From: Phragmites australis
Lineage: Eukaryota > Streptophyta > Magnoliopsida > Poales > Poaceae
DNA: 64,000 nucleotides
Reading direction: 5' to 3'
Assembly: GCF_958298935.1 (NCBI RefSeq)
Contig: NC_084944.1
Coordinates: 20,491,679 to 20,555,678 of the forward strand
Shown: one piece after another, positions 59,086 through 64,000 of the stretch
Numbering within the stretch: the stretch's first letter is position 1
Layout: each line of letters begins with the position of its first letter
The notes under the pieces: generated by a model
Seen by the model: the letters and a program-made list of their open reading frames with translations, nothing else
What the model was told of the DNA's origin: nothing
The model's database searches: none
Program-made: the position numbers and the translations under genes

Positions 59086-59958
59086 TGTTGGGGATCGTTG
59101 TTAAGGACCCCCGACAGCCCCTTGGCTCAGCTAGCCCATGCCCATGGACCCACGCCTCCCGAAGGCCGCTTTCGGACTTCCGGGCTTCAGAGTAACCATC
59201 TCCCTAAGCCATGTCTCCTGAGGCCTCCATCTCCCAGAGCCACGACTCCTGAAGCCTCTATCTCCCGAAGCCATGACTCCCGAAGACTCCATCTCCCGGA
59301 GTCATGCCTCTCAAAGCCTCCATCTCCTGGAGCCATGCCGCCGCCCGGAGCCCCCATCTCTAGGGCTCGGGCAGGCTTCCCAAAGGCTACGGGGTGAGTC
59401 ATCAAGCCTCAAGAAAGATGTACCAAAAGGGGAACGCCGGTCATCCTTTGCTTGCAAGAAAGTGACCAGCATTAAGTAACTAGGCTAGTGGGCACCGTCC
59501 TGACAGCCCAGTGCAATGGAGATTATCCTGACATCCCTAACAGAGAGGCGTCGGGCCACAATTGTTGACTGGCTCACCCCTCAGGGTGCAGGCACCACAA
59601 TAGTTACCATGGTAGATATTTATCTTCTACGAAGGGTAAAATGTAGTTATCCAGGATAAGGCCATGTAACTCAGTCAGGTCCTGGATATTTTGCACATAG
59701 CGATAACTTGTACGCTAAGCTACGTACAACCATATAAATAGGAGGCCATGGTCGCCTGGGAGAAGGGGCGGGACACAGGACACAGAGGTGCACAAACACA
59801 AAGTCACACTGTGATACCCCCCTAGACCAATCCATTTTTCTACTATCAATACATTTGTGGTGTTCCTTCCTCTCAAACTTTATCTCCAAGCTTGAGTCTC
59901 CTCCTTAAGAGAAACTCTCGTCGTACTTGCTGGGGCAAGATGATCTCTTGCTCCAACA
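59086..59958 (+). repeat. LTR of a second Tat-like Gypsy element
   Basis: 873 bp, starting TGTTGGGGATCGTTG and ending TGCTCCAACA, with a TATA box catataaata at 59731-59740. GCGCGCCATCCATGGGGA follows, in the position and form of a Tat primer-binding site. Internal repeats around CTCCCGAAGCC and CCATCTCCTGGAGCC occupy 59200-59350. It is not the same LTR as 26633-27275. Confidence 0.8.
59200..59350 (+). repeat. Short tandem repeat in Tat-like LTR
   Basis: A unit of about 20-23 bp with CTCCATCTCCCGGAGCCATG-type sequence recurs about seven times with substitutions. Confidence 0.7.
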
Positions 59959-60006
59959 GCGCGCCATCCATGGGGATTCGAACACAGAAGTGCTAAGAGA
60001 GGTAGG

Positions 60007-61080
60007 ATGTCACCGAAGAAAAAGACCACCAAGGCCGCAACGATGGCGGATGACCCCCCGGTCATGCCTGTGCGACAGTCCAGGTGACTAAACACTGGTC
60101 GCGCTGACGATGACCCCACAACCGGGGGGAACGAGGGCCTTACGGCCACCACCGACCCAGCCATGACCATAGTTATGGTTGGCACCGAACGACTCTCTAC
60201 CCGGGAGAACCAGTAGCAATAACAGCAGTAAGGCGAGACCCCTGCCACCGCCGAAAACACCATTTCACCCAAGCGTCAATCACGCTTGGCGGCACTCCTG
60301 ACCCATATGGAGGAACTGCAAACGGCCCTGGGGGTTGAGCAGCAAGCTACCCGCATGACCACCACCGCCCCCGTGATGACTGGTGCTATTCCGACCCAAG
60401 CTCTACAGGCCGAGGAACTCTTCGACACCAGGACCCTGCACGTTCGGCCACCGGAGCCTCAGAGCCGGCGTCGCGAGGATCCCCTGCAAGACTACGACTC
60501 TCCCCTGCAGGCCGACCTGCAGGCTACGCCTTTCCCGGAGGGCTTTTGGACCCCAAAGCTAACAAAGCTCAAGGGTGATTCGGACCCTGATGAGTTTGTC
60601 CATTCCTACGCCCTCGCCATAGAGGCTAGCGGGGGCTAACCGGCCACCATGGCAAAATTCTTCCCTCTCGCCTTGGAAGGGGTGGCCATACGCTGGTTCT
60701 GGGCACTGGACCCTAGCGCCATTCATGCCTGGTCCCAACTTCGAGACCTCTTCCGCAGCAACTTCCAGGGTACCTTCGTCGAGCAAGTAATCTCCGAAAG
60801 CCTGTTCACTATCAAACAGGAGCCGGACGAAACCCTCCGGGATTACTTCCGAAGGTTCTCCCAGACCAAGGACCAAATTAGGGGTATATCGGACTCTTCA
60901 GTCATCGATGCCGCAACCTAGGGCCTGGTCGAAGGCCCCCTATACGATCGACTGAATCAACGTCCAATACGCATAGTGGAAGTCCTCATGAGCATGTTCG
61001 AGCAACATCAGAGAACTGGTATGGTGCATGGTCAGGAGCATAATCTGGTCATGAGTGTGATCCTCACGACTGCTTGGGAC
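60007..61080 (+). pseudogene. Second Tat-like gag, truncated
   Basis: The probable start is ATG 60007 (MSPKKKTTK). The frame breaks and continues at 60286-60639 and 60649-60921. Gag core blocks are TKLKGDSDPDEFVHSYALAI, VAIRWFWALDPSAIHAWSQL and FRSNFQGTFVEQVIS, with DYFRRFSQTKDQ. It corresponds to 28004-28554 of the other Tat element. Stops at 60637-60639 and 60919-60921 break it. Homology fades near 61000, and at 61088 a copia primer-binding site starts. Confidence 0.78.
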
Positions 61081-61087
61081 CAATATC

Positions 61088-61099
61088 TGGTATCAGAGC
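61088..61099 (+). promoter_or_regulatory. Primer-binding site (tRNA-iMet) of second copia
   Basis: TGGTATCAGAGC is a perfect-looking initiator-Met tRNA complement followed by ATCAGTAGGG. A 5' LTR should lie immediately left; instead there is sequence continuous with a Tat gag. Confidence 0.8.
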
Positions 61100-61129
61100 A
61101 TCAGTAGGGCGCAGCACTAACTCGTGAAA

Positions 61130-62136
61130 ATGTTGATCATTCCTCAGGGCGAGGTGGCGCGGGAGAGCAGTGGTGAGTTGTTCCTATACCCGCAGTTGAC
61201 GGTGACGAACGACACGAGCTAGGTGATTCATGTGCTGGCGATGATGGAGGATCAAGGCGTTTGGGAGGTAGTCGAGCCGGCGACCGATACGGCCGTCGAT
61301 GAGAAGAAGGACGAGAAGTCGAGGTCACATCTCTTCCAAGCGCTCCCGGAGTATCTCCTGATGCAGGTGGCAAGGAAGAAAACTGCAAAGGAGGTCTGGG
61401 ACTGTCTCAAGACAAGGTTCGTAGGCACGGGTCACGTTAAGAACATGCAACTGTAGACGTTGAAGGGTGACTTCAACGCTATGCGCATGCAGGAGGGAGA
61501 GAGGCTAGACCAGTACGCCGAAAAGCTCAACACCATGTCCGTCTGGTACACCAATCTGGGGGAGACACTCGATGATGCTGCATTGGTCAAAAAGTTGTTC
61601 GACACCATCCGGATCGATTCCATAGTGTGATCGCCGGGATCGAGCATTTCTATGACCTCGACAAGATGCCATTCGAAGAAGCCGTGGGGCGGCTAAAGGC
61701 TTTTGAAGAACGTGGGCACCCACACGCATCGAGTGGTAGCAACGGAGGCGATAGCCAACTTCCGCTCACTAAGGACAAGTGGTAGGCGCAAAAAAAATAT
61801 AGTAGTGATTCCTCGTCGAGCAGCAAGGATAAGTCCCACGCTCCTACAGAGAGTAGCAACCGTGGCAGGGGTGGTCGTGGACGTGGCAGAGGCTGTTGCA
61901 GTAGTGGTCGTGGGGGGTCACCACGCACTAACGTGGAGAGCGGCTCGGGTGGTGGTCGCTGCAGCAAGAGCCACATCAAGTGCTACAATTGCTACAAGAT
62001 GGGGCACTACGCAAACAAGTGCAGGGCACCCAAGAAGAAGGAGGAAGAGAAATGTGAGTCTAATCTCACACGTACCGATGACACCAAGCTTGCTTTACTG
62101 CTCGTAGTGTCGAAGGAGATAGTACCAGGGCTGTAG
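61130..62136 (+). pseudogene. Copia gag with zinc knuckle
   Basis: The start is ATG 61130 (MLIIPQGEV), with TAG at 61220-61222. The frame continues 61223-61456: WEVVEPATDT, AKEVWDCLKTRFVG (UBN2/gag core). Another TAG at 61454-61456 and a shift near 61628 break the frame. A Ser/Gly/Arg-rich linker leads to KCYNCYKMGHYANKC (CX2CX4HX4C, about 61978-62022). Pieces 61456-61626 and 61630-61790 are readable in other frames. Confidence 0.85.
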
Positions 62137-62151
62137 GAAAGGCGGGATGCA

Positions 62152-62499
62152 GTGTTGCTGAATGAGGAGAAGGTGAAGTCGGAGCTTGGTTCCAGCTCTG
62201 AGGTCTGGTACCTGGGTAATGGAGCTAGTAATCACATGACCAGTGACAAAGAGAAGTTCAGAGTGTTGGACGAAGTCACTGGCAAGGTCAAGTTTGGTGA
62301 TGGTTCCATGGTACAGATCATGGGCTTAGGATATGTCCTGTTCAGCGGTAAGAATGGTAGCCAATGGCTGTTGCAGGAGGTCTACAACATTCCAAGATTG
62401 TGCAGCAACATCACCAGCCTAGGACAACTTACTGAGGTTGGACACAAGGTGATCATGGATGCTAAACATCTACATGTATATGATGGCAGTCTCGCATGA
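62152..62499 (+). pseudogene. Copia protease
   Basis: The 115-codon frame has EVWYLGNGASNHMTSDKEKF, then VKFGDGSMVQIMGLGYV and YNIPRLCSNITSLGQL. Relatives have Asp where residue 22 is Gly (GGT at 62215-62217), so the catalytic Asp is gone. It ends at TGA 62497-62499 and the frame continues in phase. Confidence 0.85.
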
Positions 62500-63627
62500 T
62501 TGCTGATGAAGGTGAGGCGAACTCAAAATCCCCTCAACAAAATTGAGCTACATAGAGCAACGCCAATGTGTTTCCTCACAAGCCTCGAAGACCTGGCGTG
62601 GCTCTGGCATGCGAGGCTTGGTCACGTCAACTTCACTACTATGAAGCTGCTCGTTGACAAGGAGATGGTGACGAGTGTGCCGCCGATCTCATACCCGAAC
62701 CAGCTGTGTCATGGGTGTCTGCTGGCCAAGCAGGCAAGGCAGTCGTTCCCAACAACTGCAAATTTTAGGGTGAAGAAGCCACACGAGTTGCTACATGCGG
62801 ACCTATGTGGTCCGATTACAACTTCGACTCTCACCGGTAACAACTACTTTATGTTAATTGTTGATGATTACTCATGATGGATGTGGGTGTACGTGATTAA
62901 GTCAAAGGACCAAGCCTGCTCCGTGTTCAGAAAGTTCAAGTTACAGGCCGAGAACACGAGCGGGCAACGCATCAAGACGTTGAGGACTGATCGCGGCGGG
63001 GAATTCCTCTCTGCCAATTTCACCAGGCTATGTGAGGAGTCCGGGATCGAGTGACATCTCATCGTGCCGTACATGCCACAGCAAAATGGTGTGGTGGAGC
63101 GGAGGAATAGGACTGTGATGGCGATGGCTAGGTCCCTCCTCAAGAGCATGAATGTGCCTAGAAGGTTTTTGGGGGAGGCGGTGTGGCACGCGGTTTATCT
63201 GCTGAACTGCTTGCCGACAAAGGCATTGGAAGATCGCGCTCCGTTCGAGGCTTGGAACGTAAGGAAGCCGCATTTGACACACCTTCATGTGTTCGGCTGC
63301 ATGGCACACATGAAGGTGACAACGCTACACTTGAAGAAGCTCGACGACCGAAGCCAGCCGATGGTGTATCTTGGTGTCAAGGATGGACGCAAGGTGCATC
63401 GTCTCTTTGATCCATGGTGCAGGAAAATTCATTTAAGTCATGATGTAAAATTTGATGAAAACATGGAGTGGAGCTGGTGTGCAGGAGCAGGCAATGAGGA
63501 GCCATCTGATTTCAATGTCAAGGAGGCGAGCAGCACTGAGCCGGAGGTGGGCGGCTCTGTGCCATTCGTGGGCGGTTCGGCGGGTGTGCCAACGCCGCGG
63601 CACATGATGATCAAGCTCCTTCATTGA
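62500..63627 (+). pseudogene. Copia integrase
   Basis: The zinc part (LWHARLGHVNFTTM and CHGCLLAKQ) and core D (LLHADLCGPIT) are in 62500-62877. TGA at 62875-62877 and TGA at 63052-63054 (CGA expected in both) interrupt it. The second Asp is in LRTDRGGEFLS (about 62984) and the Glu in NGVVERRNRT. Frame 63064-63627 continues to HLHVFGCMAHMKV and the linker to RT, then stops. All three DDE residues are present. RT should follow but is absent. Confidence 0.87.
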
Positions 63628-64000
63628 CTCCGATGGCTGGCAAGGTGATGTCGGAAGGGCCAGGAAACTTATGGATGTCAAATTTTGGGAAACTTCATAT
63701 GTTTCTATATATTCTCAGAAACAGGAAATAGATAGTACATGTGTCCATGTGCATATATGGACTTATGATACTGAATTTGTGATGTTGCATTTGTGTTTGT
63801 GGACTTTTGATGACGTACTTGTTGGTTTTTGCATAATGTTATGTGTGGAAATGTGGTTATGTGATGTGTCATATATGTGGTTGAATCAGTTAATTGTGAA
63901 TACTGTGAATTGTTGCTGCTGTTCTGATTAATGTATGCTGGGTGCAATTCTAGATTTTGACAATTGGTGAGGAAATGCTTATCAGAAATGACTCCAAACT
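63628..64000. other. Unassigned TG-rich sequence at window edge
   Basis: It begins where copia similarity ends. It is rich in TG/ATG runs and gives 80-86-codon frames on both strands without a recognisable domain; it may be an insertion or the flank of a deletion. Confidence 0.35.

Larger units (their letters stand above)
61088..63627 (+). mobile_element. Ty1/copia element, 5' internal part (no LTR, no RT)
   Basis: It runs from a primer-binding site through gag, protease and integrase. It has no 5' LTR: Tat gag sequence abuts it. After 63627 coding similarity ends and no RT is present in the window. It is unrelated in sequence to the copia array at 10-24 kb: the gag has no coiled-coil extension, and blocks such as WYLxNGASNHM resemble the Tork/TAR/Retrofit type. 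Confidence 0.82.

Noticed and set aside
63671..63947. ORFs of 80-86 codons at the window end
   Set aside because: No domain and low-complexity TG-rich sequence.
1..64000. CRISPR array, rRNA or tRNA gene
   Set aside because: No spaced identical repeats, and no rRNA or tRNA cloverleaf noticed by eye; tRNA-like motifs are only primer-binding sites.

Overview
The window looks like repeat-dense plant DNA, most likely from a large grass (Poaceae) genome. The evidence is nested LTR retrotransposons with long LTRs, CACTA (En/Spm) elements carrying tnp2/DUF4218/DUF4216 transposases, a Tat-type Gypsy element with a second RNase H, and a plant LINE tail. I see no host gene, rRNA, tRNA or CRISPR that I can defend. 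Nearly every coding stretch is a broken mobile-element gene. Family names come from motifs I recognise by eye; no search was run.

Layout. 1-2.8 kb: CACTA fragment (+): truncated tnp2, a proline-rich second ORF and a spliced Ulp1-like remnant. 2.8-8.5 kb: mostly unassigned, with a solo copia LTR (5062-6655, duplication TATAT). 8.8-9.96 kb: Gypsy gag/protease debris (-), cut by a head-to-tail SIRE-like copia array (-) at 9968-24470. That array has two LTRs flanking one nearly whole internal region, plus the 3' part of a second copy. A 2.93 kb solo LTR (14769-17701, duplication ACATC) sits inside the copia pol. 24.5-25.2 kb: LINE tail. 25.4-26.6 kb: CACTA end with subterminal repeats. 26633-39400: Tat Gypsy (+) with LTR, gag, protease, RT, two RNase H domains, integrase, a tandem-repeat array and an antisense coiled-coil ORF. 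The antisense ORF is split by a 3.26 kb solo LTR (35728-38984, duplication GGCGT). 39.4-43.6 kb: degraded Gypsy gag and an LTR-type repeat. 43.6-57.07 kb: a second CACTA element (-). Its first exon is interrupted by an essentially complete Gypsy element (47814-55653, duplication ATAGA). 57.07-59.09 kb: LTR debris. 59086-61087: LTR and gag of a second Tat-like element. That gag runs straight into the primer-binding site and gag-PR-INT of a copia element (61088-63627). 63.6-64 kb: unassigned.

How it works together. The genes form stratified insertions rather than a pathway, and the target-site duplications and interrupted reading frames let their order be read. The Tat antisense ORF and CACTA exon 1 both continue in phase across the later insertions. 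Many inactivating changes are C-to-T type (CGA to TGA, CAG to TAG, TGG to TAG), as expected for methylated, silenced DNA. Several catalytic residues are lost: FDN for FDD in the nested Gypsy RT, N for D in a copia integrase, and G for D in a copia protease. I found no convincing undescribed functional system. The best leads are the Tat antisense coiled-coil ORF with its adjacent repeat array, and the CACTA proline-rich plus Ulp1-like module.
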